From contig WMCF01000030.1 of the NCBI GenBank assembly GCA_009792885.1, positions 4,876,891 through 4,940,890 of the forward strand: DNA of 64,000 nucleotides, in the 5' to 3' direction. Below, in pieces: positions 28,101 to 41,260 of the stretch; the first letter of the stretch is position 1, and every line of letters begins with the position of its first letter. Below the pieces are notes generated by a model. It worked only from the letters and a program-made list of their open reading frames with translations. It made no database searches and was not told the origin of the DNA. A program made the position numbers and the translations under genes. Source of the DNA: Eremophila alpestris peregrina (taxonomy: Eukaryota > Chordata > Aves > Passeriformes > Alaudidae).

Positions 28101-30148
28101 TGCTGATGGTGATGAAAAAGCAGCAAATATTATGCATTGCTGAAGATGAAAAAACAGTAAGCCAGTCTGCATGCAAGTGCAAACTGGTCCAATCCATTTC
28201 CTGAAATGCTTCAAAAATTGCTTGAACTTTGCTCCTACAACTAAAAGCAATTTTGTATTTCTGTGTTCAGACTTTGGCATTGGTTGCCAGGCAGATGTCA
28301 TGAAGTTTATGAGCCTCAAAGGCATTTCTCCACCAGCACTTGCTACTTTTAAAATGCTGATTCATTGAATAAAACTTACTGTGTTAAGAGCCACAGCATC
28401 TGATCTAAACTGTAAAAAGTGCTTTGGAAATCTGCTTATAATTTTCACCAGTATCCAGTTAAAATACTGATAATATGCTTCAAAATTATTTCATATAACC
28501 ACCGACTGTAGTTTATGAATCATTTTCAGATTGAATCAGTTTCAGATAAGCTGATTTACAAGAGGCACTCTTCTTCCTGTATATGCAAGTACTAGACAAG
28601 ACACTAGGCAACTTGTGAAATACTGGGAAATACATACATGTATATATTTTATTTACTTAATAATTAAATTTTTGTTTTGAAGTATTAGTATAATTAGTTA
28701 ATTAATCAATAAAATTTAATCACCTTTCATGGGCTAAAAAAATATCATACACGACACAAATATTATTAGGTGCAGTACCAAACTTTTTTGTAACTTACTT
28801 TATTCTACAAAGCAAGAATATTCTCCTTGCAACTATAAATGGAGTAAATTAATGTATATTTATACATGTTATCTATTCAGCAATTAACAATCCACAATCA
28901 ACAGCTGCCACTCCTTTAATGTAGGAAGGGTGTTCTGTTTTTCATACAGCCACCAAGCTACATCATGCTGGACATGGGTCAGTAATGGAGAATCCCCATC
29001 TGCTCTCCTGTGCTCAGCAAGACGAGCTTTGCCTCCCTGCCTCAGAACCTGTTTTTGTCCCTAATGCATTCCAGGACAGTCCAAAATGTGAACAGGATGG
29101 ATGCATTGTGCCTGTTTCTCTCATATCTTTTCAGCCCTCACAATAAAATAATGCTTGTTGAAAGGTCACAAATGAAATACTTCCGACATTAAATCCCCTG
29201 CAGAGTCTTCCTTTGCCTCTCATAAGGCACCAAGGACACAGACGCTGAGCAAACCTGAAGTAAAGCTCAGAGTTTGCACACCAAGATCTCGGTTGAAGGG
29301 TTGCATCTAAGCAGGTTATTTAGGAGCTGAAGGTACACTGATCATATACTGTATAAAGTGAACTGGCCTTCCTAAAGCACATTTGAGATTTAGAGTACTT
29401 TCATGGTTTGTGTGTCAAAATAGGACAGAGATCCTACTGGGTCTTAGTGCTAAAATCCACACTGTATTTACACACAGGGATCTGCAAAACTAGATTTTAT
29501 TCAAATACATTGCTTTCTAACAAAAATAAAAACAAAGACAATTTTAACAAGTAATAAAAATAAACAAAGATAATAATAGAATAAATGATGCTTTAAACTA
29601 GTCCTTTTCCTCCTAAGATACATGGGAAGCAAGAATGGGAATAGACTGGAGAGGATTTAACTTGCATGTTTAAAAAACAGGCTTGAGAATAAACTACATA
29701 ACCAAAGAATTTAGGATGTTCCCACTTGTTCCAGCTAGGGGCCAACCTAATTCCATAACACACTCACTGAAATTCAGTTCATCATAGGACATATTTTAAT
29801 AGGTGCTGCTCCATTCCTCTTAATTGCTACCTGATTTATGATTCCTGTTTAAACAGGAGATTAGGTCTGAAAAGTGGGAAATACACATAATGGAACTGAA
29901 CCTATACTGAGAAAGGAATGCCAGAGAGCATGATGAAAATGGGGGAAGGACTGCAGCTACAATGAAATACAGATGCATTTCTAATAGTGAATCTAATTTC
30001 TTTAAAACCAAAGACATGAGTTATACAGAAGCAAACAGAAAGAAATACTCAGAAATGTCTAGCAGCTCCAGTGTTAACTCTGTTTGGGACAGAAAAGTGA
30101 TAAAAAAAATAAAGTCAAGTGAACAATGATTTAAAAAGAAAAACGCAT

Positions 30149-30255
30149 GGAATCATCATCATTAGTGAAAGGCTTGGGCTGGCAGGGTCCTTAAAAACCA
30201 TCTAGTTTCAGCTCACCTGCTATGGGAAGGGATGCCACCCACTAGATCAGAGTGG
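30149..30255 (-). mobile_element. CR1 LINE, decayed 3' tail fragment
   Basis: GGAATCATCATCATTAGTGA is followed by GGCTTGGGCTGGCAGGGTCC and CATCTAGTTTCAGCTCACCTG. This is a diverged reverse CR1 tail (the usual text is GGTTGGAAGGGACCTT and CATCTAGTCCAACCCCCTG). Confidence 0.65.
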
Positions 30256-30931
30256 CTATTTTTATAACAAAGAAGGGTCATACAGACTCTCTCTTTTATT
30301 CAATGCTGGAAAATTCTAATGGCATAGGGTAGTCTGTTTTTCAACTGTTTTTCAACAAAACTATTACATGAAATAACTTATTTTCCAATTCCAATTATTA
30401 AAGTTTACAGTGAAAGGCCACAGACTTTTTTTTAAAGTGTTTAGCTCTTTTCTGAGTCTTGATAATCTTCTCGGTTGAAAACAGATCACAAAACTGGTGT
30501 CAATGTACCAGCATCAAAACAAACACTGCAGTTACTGTATAGGTTTAATACTAAGCTGTAATGCCAGCTTGGTAAACTGATTTCTATCCATTTAATGATT
30601 TTATTAGGTTAAAATTCCACAAAGGTTAAAGTAGAAATTAGAAGGTGCCAGCACTTGTCAGAAGCCAACACTTCTCTACAATTATGATTACAAATTGTTT
30701 GTTTGTCAAATGGTATTTCTACATTGTTTCTGTGCCTTTTTATGCCATTTCAGTCAGCAGAAAATTCATAGTAAGTGTTTTTTATTTCAGATGCTTTATT
30801 TGCATGTCTCTTTGTGCAAACTGCATCTGTTCTAAGAATTTTTCTCACCCATATTACTGCTATGCAAGAAATGCTTAAACTTACAATCAGACAAGCAAAA
30901 AGCTTATTATCACAGATAGGCCACAGACCAG

Positions 30932-31060
30932 AGGATCATAGAATCATAGGCTGGAAAAGGTCTTTAAGATCATTTAAGATCACTGAGTCCAAAATCCAGA
31001 AACTTGAAACACCACTCTGGACGAATTCAGCTCTCCCCAGCATGTCTCCTTGTCTGATCC
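30932..31060 (-). mobile_element. CR1 LINE, 3' tail fragment
   Basis: The plus strand reads GATCATAGAATCATAGGCTGG, AAAAGGTCTTTAAGATCA, then GAGTCCAAAATCC. This is the reverse complement of a CR1 3' end with two tail units. The right-hand border fades and is approximate. Confidence 0.85.
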
Positions 31061-32142
31061 AGAGTTCAGTTTGCTCATGTCTGGTAAAAATACAGCTTTC
31101 CCTGGTTCAATAAGCTAATATATGTGTGCATTTTATTTATACATATATATATACTTTGTGCCATTATTCCAAGAGATGTGTGAATACAGACAAGACCTAT
31201 TTACAGAATTAAAAAGCTCCAAAGATCTTCTGGGTGATTCACTGAAAGACTTTCACATACTAATCTGTTCTGCATTGTATTGTATAAAATAAATTCAGAA
31301 GCCAGACTGATAGAGTTGTCATTCTTAGGAGCTGTATAAAACTAAGATCCTGACATCCTCTGGTTACTAGCTCTCAACTAGCATATTCAGAAAATTTTAA
31401 TTAGTTACTAGGAGGCTTTAGACAAAACTCAGTTTCAGTAGTAACTCCAGAAAATACTGTGGAAATACAGTAAATGGAAACTGTAAATGGCACAAATCTT
31501 TCACAACCAGGTTTAACCTCAGAGTAGTGGTAATTTTGAGTTATGATTAATGAAAGAACTAGAGGAAGAAATCTGCTACATTTTGGGTTGACCTTGCCTG
31601 ACTTTCCTGAAGAGAGTTGGCTACCAGTGCAATGAAAAATCCATGGCAGCAAGTTCAAACAACGGTGAGAGGCATCAGCTCCACTAGATTTAACACTGAG
31701 ATGAGCTGGGTTCAGTGACTGGGGTTCTGAATGTCAATAACATTCTGAAACACCCAATCCTGACTGGAAATTCATCTGCAGTAATTGTATCAAAACGATT
31801 GTAAGAGTGACTTTTGAAACGTAAATTGCAGAACTGTGTTATCACACTAGATTTATGTAATGTAATAGCTAAGTGGTTTCAGGAGCTGAATCCACTGAAT
31901 CTCCCTCCCCATATGAGATGATTAGCAACCTAGTAAAGTGCAGAGACACATTTTGTACTTAAAGTAAAAGTTAAATTAACTTTTCTACCATTTATGTGAG
32001 TAATTACATCTACTTTCAAGCCAGGGCTTCTTCGGCAATTTCATCACTTGGAGCTGCATCCATTTTCTGTCTGATGTGAAACACTGGTGGGCTGCTTAAA
32101 CAGTCAGGACTTAGTTTCTTCAACAGAGGATCAAATTTAATC

Positions 32143-32145
<3 letters not shown>

Positions 32146-32173
<28 letters not shown>
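32146..32173. repeat. (AT)n microsatellite
   Basis: Fourteen uninterrupted AT units followed by T-rich sequence. Confidence 0.95.
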
Positions 32174-32176
<3 letters not shown>

Positions 32177-34666
32177 ATTTTCATAGCTTAGTGGAGATTT
32201 CTTTTTTCTAACAAAATGTTGAACTTGGCCCTGAAACTTTTAAGTTGTAAGATACTCATCAACAGAATTCCCAACAAATATGAGAATTGGATCTGGTACA
32301 CATTATGTGTATTTTTTTTCTTGCTCTCCCCATTTAAAGAAACTTATTCTAAAAACAATGTTTTATTGTATGTATAGTTTTCCACTAAAATTAAGACAGA
32401 TGTGTTCAGAAGACTCTAAAGATGCTGGTGATCTTAATTACCAGGTTTGTTTCTTTCTTTTGAATTCAACAGATTTCAGTTTTTTCTTGCCTCCTATTCT
32501 TCATCTTTCGTGCCATGCCACGAACATGAAAGATGGAGTATCTTTCTCTTATTTTCTGCACCTGTTTCTGATCATGCTTGCTCCAAAGAAGACAAGAAAG
32601 ACAAAGCCTCTCTAAATCAAATAAATATCAAATGCTATCAGTTCTAGTCAAATGATGTAAATGCAAGTTTGTGAAGTAAAACTAAACATGCAAAAGTAAA
32701 CTGACTAAAGCAATAAAAAGGCAAAAGCACTTTTATATGGTCTGATGCTTTTTTTTTCTATTCCAAACTGACACAGAGAGAATGTAACTTACCAAATATT
32801 ATCAGATATCTGAGTTCATTTAGGAAAATACAGAAATACACAGAAGAGTGCCTTGGCCCTACTATACCACTATAAATGTAAAATCCATTCCTGAGAAAAC
32901 ATCATGTGTTCATTTAAACATAGTTTTACAGGTTCAGCTTGTTAGAATTATGATGGAAAGAGACAAAAAGTTGTTGAAAAGAGAGGTAATCAAAATGAAA
33001 TTTTTTTTGCCTCTCAGAGTCTGCCAAAGGAGTACTGAACATCCTCTGCCACTAGTCAATCAATATGTATGAAGAATAATACAATGAATAGGGGATCAAA
33101 TGAATCATCAAACATCAAATGAAAGAAAATACCCAGAGGAATATGAGATTCAGATTTGCACTCTTGAACAAAGCAGAATTTCTGCAGCACTTATTCTGAA
33201 AGCAAGACAAATAACAATTACGCTTGGGACCTCAGAAAAAGACCCTGAGTTGTCTCAGAGCAATTTTACCACCTTTACCTTGCTACATAAAAATTCTTTT
33301 TAAATTTCAACTAGGTTAATGATTGTTAAACATCACTGGAGGTGTAATTTTTAAAAGTATCCTTTGGGAATAAAGCAGTAATATTAAAAGCTGTTAATGT
33401 TGAAGCTGGAATAAATAAAATAATCATTAAAATCCAAAGCTACGTTGCTTCTGCTTTCAAGAAGAAAAATGCTTTGGATATCTTGACATGTAATTAGAAT
33501 GCAAATGTGTAGGTGTGTATGTAACAAACCCTGAATTCAGGATGAACCACTCAAAACAACTGAACAGCCAGATACTCAGAACAAATATTGTGAAATAAAA
33601 CTAATGACATAGAGGTGTACCTTATGTATGAGGTGTAAGTATCTGCAAATGGAAAAATAACCACTTCATTTGCAAAATAAAGCAGATGACACAAATTAAC
33701 ATTTCAGTTTTGTTATGAAAACCTAAGGTGTGATCCTGATTATATATTCTGTAATTGCAATGGCAACCTCCTAGAAATGCATCTTTTAGGACATAACAAC
33801 CCACAAATGTCTCACAGAGAGGGGGTTTAAGATGGAGGAAATGTAGTCAATTTTCAGAAACACACTGTATATTAACTTCAACACTGACATTCCTGTCAGG
33901 TATGTCCTGAATATTAACATACACAGGAATGATCTGATGGAGGAAGATTTAGTCTTCATCATATTTACCCTGCAAAAAAACACTGAAAAAATTCCTAGTT
34001 ACTGCACACTAATAGGCTCCTTCAGGTTCCATCTAGTTTTCATGAAAATATGGCAGTCTAAGCCTAAAATATGAGACTAAGCCTAAAAGCTAGCTGAACA
34101 GAAGTGAAATATTTACTTTACATAGAAGTAAAATGAGATTAATAAGATCACAGCGTAAAAAAATAAATATTTTTGAATATTCTTTTTTAGAAATCAATAT
34201 TGAATGAAAAAAAATCCCCAAACTTGCACTCTGTTCTATTTTTTAATCTCAGGTATATCTGAAATAGTATTGTGAAATGTTACAGTAGAATTAGATAGAA
34301 TTAGTTCTTTTCAATCAATATCACTTTGAAACATTAAGTTGTATCTTAATACATATAATATAGTTTCCAGTATCCATGCCCAATAAAACTGAGTTAATCA
34401 GTATTATTACTATCCAGCATAACAAATGACACACATCAGTCATTTACTGGTGTTGTCTCTGAACACTTCCTTCTTTGAAGTGCAGAGATCAACACTGACA
34501 CTTGAAGATCATGGTCCAAGAGATTAATGCAGCCTGAGCTTCAAAGAAAGTATAAGAGAAGAGGCTAAGGGGAAAAAAAAACCCCACAAACCCATAAACA
34601 TTCTTGCTTACATAAAGAATAAACCAAGTTGAATAAACTCATGAGCACTATTTGCTCAGAAAAACT

Positions 34667-34704
34667 TGAAGAAAACAAAGGAATGAATGAAGAAAACAAA
34701 GGAA
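34667..34704. repeat. 17-bp direct repeat
   Basis: TGAAGAAAACAAAGGAA occurs at 34,667-34,683 and again at 34,688-34,704, separated by four bases. It is probably replication slippage. Confidence 0.85.
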
Positions 34705-36529
34705 AACTGAGGAAGGTAGGAGTATTGGGTTAAAGACTATTATCAGTTGAAATAAATGGGAACTGGAGGCTGAAGTTATAAGAGGGTAGGGAAAAACATT
34801 AAAGAGAATAATGTGAAAGCACATTTTGTTGGAATATGCATATGACCTACATACAGTAAAGGTGGCTCAATCTCAAAAAAGAAATAATTTTAAAAGTTCA
34901 GACATCAGTAAATACAGTGTAAACAGGAAAAGAAAACATGGTAAGCAGCAAAAGTAAACAAGCAAAGCACAAAAGACAATAGATAAAATTTAGACAATTC
35001 CTTTGATATTGAAAATATTCCAGATTACATAGATATTAAACTCGCTGAAACATGTTTAAATCTGCTCCAGAATCTCAGACAAATACATCTGCTTTATATC
35101 TCTCCCCATTACCTTCCTGATAACTCGCCTGGTTTAGTTTAGCTGTCAGACCTCGCTGGAATCTAAGTAAATGGAATTGCCATTACGTTCCGAATGTACA
35201 GCTCTTGCCCTTAAAATAGTACTACTCATTGTAAATCAGATTTTCATGGTAGCATTGCATGAAGATAGTCAAGAAACAAATGTTCACAGTTAAAGCTTTT
35301 CATTAGACAGCTGAAATATAAGGAAATTGTATCAGGAAGATGTAAACTGATGGAAGTGTGTAATTTTTTTATTGTTTGAAAAAAAATTATTTTCTCTTTT
35401 ACTCAGAGTTTAACCTATCCATAGTCACTTACTGTAATGAAACAAATTCCAACAAAAATAACTTAGCCCTAACTCTCTTGTTTTTGAAATCTCCCATGTG
35501 TTTGAAACTGTATCTTCATACTACCACATTATTTACAAAGATTGTCAAGTGTGCTTCGGAAGTACCTTACAGCCTTTGCTCTTTAGGCACGCTACTGTAC
35601 ACAGCCTGAGCTACCAGCATCACTGCACTGTTTTATAAATGTTAATGTACTTAAAATGCAAGGTTTTTGGAGAACAAGAATGCAATCAAGTTAGGACAGG
35701 AAAACCTGTACAAAACAACAACGAAATACAACTTTACTTGTTCAACCAGAACTTGATTGCTTGTTTTAAATTTAAGAGATCTTTTGAAAGAAGGTCTCTT
35801 TGGAAGAAGAAGGACTCGACCTTCACGGACATTCAGCTGCAGGGATGGTAATCCCAACATCTCCTGCCACAGCTTCTCTCTCCTCCTGTGCTGACACACA
35901 ATGCAAAAGTGGAATACAGCAGAGGAATCTCTGAGTATGATCTTTACCCTTCTCCTAAAATTGAATACAAATAATTCCAATTTCCTGATAGCCTACAGCT
36001 TTAGTTTCTGTCAGCAGGATTTTAAAACTAAGTCGATCCTCAATAGTGAAGTTCAAGGAGTCTCAACACTAGGCTTTATTTGGGTGACACAATTTTGTAC
36101 AACTAACTTAAGCTGAGTTTCATCACACAACATCTAATGGCGGTCTGGTAAAGTGATGTAACTTGGCACTTCATACAGAAATTATCATTCCAGCAGGATG
36201 GGAAAATCTGATGCAAGTGTTACAGATCTAGCTGTTTCATTCACAACATTTAAATCCACCTAATTTTTTAACTTATGTCTAATGCTTGGATTTTCCTCCA
36301 GTCATACACAGATATCAGCATCAAACAAATTGTGAAGCAAAAGGATCAAAATGGTCCTGTGTAATCACCTCTGTGAACTGAGATTTTGGACACAGTGAAA
36401 GTTTAAAACAAAGTCAACATCCACAAGAAAAAAAATATCTATTAGGCTTGAATACAAGGAAACAGCATGGAAACATCAGAGGACTGGAACATTCTTAAAA
36501 TGCCTATTTTTCTAATTATGTGGGGAAAA

Positions 36530-36716
36530 TTAAAACAACAACAACAACAAAAAAAAACGAAACACACAAACAAAAACAAGAAACCAACCAAACTAACAAA
36601 ACCGCTAAAAATAAATAAACAAACCCCCCTGAACAAACAAACAAAAAGCCTAAAATAAAACCAAATAACCCCAAAGAACAACAAAACAAAAAAAAAAACC
36701 AAAACCCAAACTCACA
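36530..36716. repeat. A/C-rich, strand-asymmetric low-complexity tract
   Basis: For about 185 bases the plus strand is almost only A and C, with very few G and T: CAA triplets first, then CAAA- and CCAAA-like units and an AACCCC box. The open frames across it (Lys/Gln/Asn-rich on plus; Phe/Val/Cys-rich on minus) come from composition. Confidence 0.9.
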
Positions 36717-39700
36717 CAATTTTCTCTATGAATTTACTGTTAGACTACCACAACAAGGTTTGTAGAAAAATGGTATAAGTATGAAGAACTAGTATTTTCA
36801 AGATTATAATTTCTTTCTCTTGCATTGTAAATGAGAACCTAATCAAATGGATGGAAAAATAAAAGGCATCCAAAGATATAAGTAAAGAAATGGAAGAGGA
36901 AAGGTATGGAAATGTGCAGTGACTTCATGGTCCATATCTACAACACTTAAAAAATAGAGAGGCTGCCACCTGCTTGCATTGAAAAGGAGAACTCTGCGCT
37001 AACTTACTACTCACAGTCTTGAAAATTCACATCTTGACCTCTTGTATATCGGGGAAAGGAAGAGTGGGGATCAATATGGATGTTACTAGAATAATCATTA
37101 TTTTTAACATGTTGTGTTAGTGCTTGTTAGAGAAGATGACTGGAAACACAAATAATCATACATAAGGCTCTCTTTGCTGGGATAATTTCTACTTCATTCA
37201 CTTTATCACACTAATTTTTAAGCCTTTTGTTTTTGAAGACTGTAATTTAGAATGGGAAATTATTTTCTCAGTGATCAAGTTTCAGATCAGTTTCAGACTT
37301 TAAGAAAAAAAATTAATCACTTTACTAAAACTACTCCTTTATATGTTAAATTCAAGTTTTCTTATTGACAGTGAAGAGGGCACCTGCACTGAAAACTGTA
37401 AAAGAAGATACAACAGTTCCATAAACTGATCAACATCTGTTGGTGCAGAAGGGTTTCACTGCTTTTTATGGGCTGTAAGAAACATCACAGGCAGTGAGAA
37501 CACACAGTGTAGTGCACTCAATTGTTCTGTGGGAGAAAGGAAAGTTTCACACATCTGGGAACAGCAGTTTGATAATGCAAATACAAAAAGTGCATGCCCT
37601 GACCACAGTTCAGCTTGCATGAATGTGTATACATTTTTCTCAGCTTGAAGTTATGCACTTATTTTTACAGTACATCAAATTAAAAGTAGGAACCTTGTTT
37701 AAACTGAAAATGATGACATCAAGTTGAACAGCTCTCAAACCTACCATCTTTTGTGAAATGATTTTCAAGCGTTAAGTGGCCTTTAGCTTTGTTTTTAAAT
37801 ATAAATATACAAATGTAAGGACATGATTTTTAGTAACGGTTTGATTGAGTATCTTACATATACATATTACACAAATACATTCTTACATTGTTCTATATGC
37901 CACAGCTTTAAAATAGAAATGCTAATATGAATCAATTGGCCCAAAGCAACAAAAGCAGGACTTCCTACTTATTTTCTGGAAGATTTTCCCAATATATTTT
38001 CTTTCCTATTGCTATGATCTTTCCTTTTGTTTCCTATCCTTTCTTCACCGGAGTTGTAGATCTTTTTTTTTTTTTGCAGATTTACAGATTTTTTAAAATT
38101 TAAACTTTCAGATTTACAAATCAATCACCACTGTCACTTCTCTTAGTGCTCTTTGTCTCACTTTGGTTGCAAGATTCATCATTAAGTTAGCACCTACTGT
38201 AACTGTGAGGCTAAACTAAATGTGCTAGAAAAGATAGCACATGCTTTTTTGTGAGGCTAAACTTCAGACACCACCAAAGTACTGCTTATGGACTGTAATC
38301 TGCACCCAGAAAAAGAAAAAGTAATCCAGAGCAAATCAAGAGCACATTGAGAATATAACTTCAAATTGCTAATGTCTCTGTATTATACATAATTATCATC
38401 ATCAAGATAAAGAAGTCCTAGAGTTCTTTGGAACACAGTAAATTAATAGAATTTTGGAACTTCTCAATAACCATCTGCTGATAAAAATCAGCTTCCCAAT
38501 ATAATGAACACAGGGGAGTAGTTGTCAATCAAAAAGCTTCCCCTTGCCCTTTCAAGACTCTCTCTTCAGTTCTGACATGCTTCCCTTGCTCAGTCTTGAA
38601 AAATGATCTTACCTTTCAGCAATTACTTCTGTCTTTATCCATCATGATCTAAATGCAGATACGATGGGAGATGTATTCATTCAGATCCTTCCCTATGTAG
38701 ATTAAATTCTTGCTACCTTAAAATCCCAATTATATCAATAGAAAGTGTCCAGCTATTTGTCTTCACATGATGCCTTAGCAATTATAATGCTTGCAAGAAC
38801 ACATATTTTAGTTTCTGAGCTCAAGCTCCTTCTCAGGACAGCACCAAACAGCAGAGATTTACAACCAAACAACTTCCCCTACACAATGGGTGACACCCCA
38901 GCCTTACAGAAATTCTTAGTGACTCCAAAAGGGAGGGATTTTCCCTTTAAGCAATTTACATTACCTCTCAGTCCAGGACTATATACTTACATAAAACACC
39001 ATCTACATCTCATCTTTTACAGCATCATATTGACAAAATTACTTTAAATCTTTGAGGTAGTTTGATCTAAAAGAGGAATAAAAAATCCCATGCTACATCT
39101 TATTTCTTACATTGCTTAAGAAAATTTAAATAGGGGTACTTTGTGATCTTCATAGCTATTATTTACTAAGATTCTTGAATCTTCCACATAAAAGTGCAAT
39201 AAAAAGAGGAACAGAAAAATGATCAAAAAAAACCCCAAAACTGGGCAGACTCCACCTGCCAAAGGTTTCCAAAGGCCTGTTATCTAGTTAATTTTACTAT
39301 CTGAATCAAGATTACACTTGTTTAAAGGAAACATCTGCGGATGTTACCAGAATGATGTGATCTCATCAAAATTTGAGACAGAAATAATGGGTTTATAAAA
39401 GAAGCCAGATACTGCCTTCCTGACTCATGACTGAGTTTGATGAAGTAGAAATTCACCCCTAATTCTACTTTATCAGCTGAGAAAGATCTAGCTCACTGAA
39501 GTACTGCACTCAGGAGTTTAAGGTAAGAAAATTTTGGCCCCAACACTCTGAATAACGCAAGATACAATCTACTCTACATAGGCAAGGCAAAGCTTTATTG
39601 ATAAAAGCAGGTTTATGCAAATATTCAGCAATAAATTACTTCTAAAGCTTCGGTACTGCAGTGTTCAGAGATCTATTTAGAAATACTATTCTGTTCTTTT

Positions 39701-40175
39701 TGGATGATTATAATATCTTATCAGATAGAGCTTTGTTCATGTGATTCCAATTATTCAGGTTTACACTAAGTTCTTTCCTGTCTGAGCTTCTTGCAAGGGG
39801 ATTTTACACTGTTTCATTTTCTGAACTGAGTCCTTCCAAGCAATTTATGCTAGAAGATGAATAAAGTAATCATCAGGAACTTAAGAATACTTTTGGTCTT
39901 CAAAGTCCTGATACAATTTAAAATATAGAATTTAACTCTTCTCCCTGCTTTGAAGTGAATAATTTTTAGCGAAGGAATTTAGCCTGAGGTTTCTTCAGAG
40001 CTAGTGCTGTATAATACAGAAATGGTAACAGCTTAAAATCTAAGAAAAAAATCATAATCAACAAAGCTTTCGTCTGCAAAAAAATTATTGTGGTGTCTTT
40101 CAATTTACAGGTCCTAAATCTAGAACTGCTATTTTATTCAAGTAACTAGCCAGAGTGGAAAATGAAAAAATTGAG

Positions 40176-40190
40176 AAAAAAAAAAAAAAA
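40176..40190. repeat. Poly(A) run
   Basis: Fifteen consecutive A residues; no source element is recognisable beside it. Confidence 0.85.
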
Positions 40191-41112
40191 GGAAAAAGGC
40201 TTAGATGTGAAAACCTGAAAAGATTCTTCTTACATAATTTTAATTACTATTAGTATAGTTACTCACTATACTAATTTTAAAGGTAATCAATTTAATAGAT
40301 CAATAAATAGCCTCTCATTTCAGTGACACTTAGGAAAGACTGAAGAGTAAAAGGCAAGTTAACTAAGTGAGGAATATATTTTTGTTCTAAAATAATCTCA
40401 CTTAATAAACACTGAGATGCTCACAAAATTTCCTGAAAAAACCCCAAAACCTCCTTGTGTTTATGAAGACACAAATGTGGTTCAGTTCATCCAAAGCACA
40501 CAGCTACATGCAAGTGTATACACACAGCTCAGTAGGGACTCAACCTCTTTTGACAGCAAATGACAGCCAAGACAATCAGCTCATGTGGAATCATACAGAA
40601 AGACATAATTTTAAGTGCTGGGTATTGAATCCTATCCTTGGGTTCAAAGCACTCAAAACTTTTGTTTCTGTTTTTCTTACTAATTTGATAAAGTACCAAA
40701 ATGAAAATGGAGATGCCAGTTACATTTAGTGACCTTTCATCAAAATCAACATATTCTGTAAAAAAAAATCATAAATAAATAAAACAGTTTTTACCTTAAG
40801 AAACAAACTTTTCACCAGGTAAAAAATCAAAAACAATAGATCTACTCTAGGCACAGAAGACAGAAAAATAGATAATAATTTTCTTTTTCTCCTTTAAGGC
40901 AACAATATTAATGGATATAAAACTGTGATCTTGTTAAGGGACTATACATGTACTTCAGAACTAAATCTTCATGAGCAGGTACTTCACAATATATAATGTC
41001 AGAAATCATTGAAAAGTTAGAAAAATTTTAACTATTGGAAGAAAGACCTCAACAGCAGAGAGGCATTAATAAAAGAAAACTATTAATACTAAATATAAAG
41101 TTGTTTTCCTAC

Positions 41113-41260
41113 CTGTGTGCAGATAAATTACTGAGGTACAGGGTGTATTTTTCTTCAGCTGACAATCCATCCATCATCAAGTAAAAAACATGAAAATTAC
41201 TCTGGTTGAGAGGCTGGATAACAACACGTGACTTCTCCAACATGTATGTATAAATCCTAG
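41113..41260 (-). CDS. MYO16: Myosin XVI exon f: LEKSR segment
   Basis: Two bases, 48 codons and two bases. After the split Ala it reads RIYTYMLEKSRVVIQPLNQS, then NFHVFYLMMDGLSAEEKYTL and YLSNLSAH, ending with a split Arg. TYMLEKSRVV and NFHVFY are the universal myosin TYLLEKSRV and NFHIFY blocks of the upper 50-kDa region. MDGLSAEEKY is typical of class XVI. The acceptor is TTAATCAG and the donor is CACAG|GTAGGA. It is flanked downstream by the largest intron in the window. Confidence 0.96.

Larger units (their letters stand above)
16762..41112 (-). other. MYO16: MYO16 giant intron f-g (24,351 bp)
   Basis: The donor is GTAGGAA and the acceptor is CTCTGTGCAG. The intron is strongly AT-rich. 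From high to low coordinates it contains: a poly(A) run (40,176-40,190); an A/C-rich tract (36,530-36,716); a 17-bp direct repeat (34,667-34,704); an (AT)n tract (32,146-32,173); two CR1 tails on the minus strand (30,932-31,060 and 30,149-30,255); a G/T-rich tract (25,071-25,142); a T19 run (24,681-24,699); a decayed CR1 (22,740-23,080); and a 19-bp tandem duplication (19,558-19,595). I see no exon, RNA gene or intact element. The stretches 18,600-19,260 and 28,900-29,300 are less AT-rich but unrecognised. Confidence 0.9.

Noticed and set aside
36442..36719. Phe/Val/Cys-rich membrane-like frames on the minus strand and a Lys/Gln-rich frame on plus
   Set aside because: They are products of the A/C-rich low-complexity tract.
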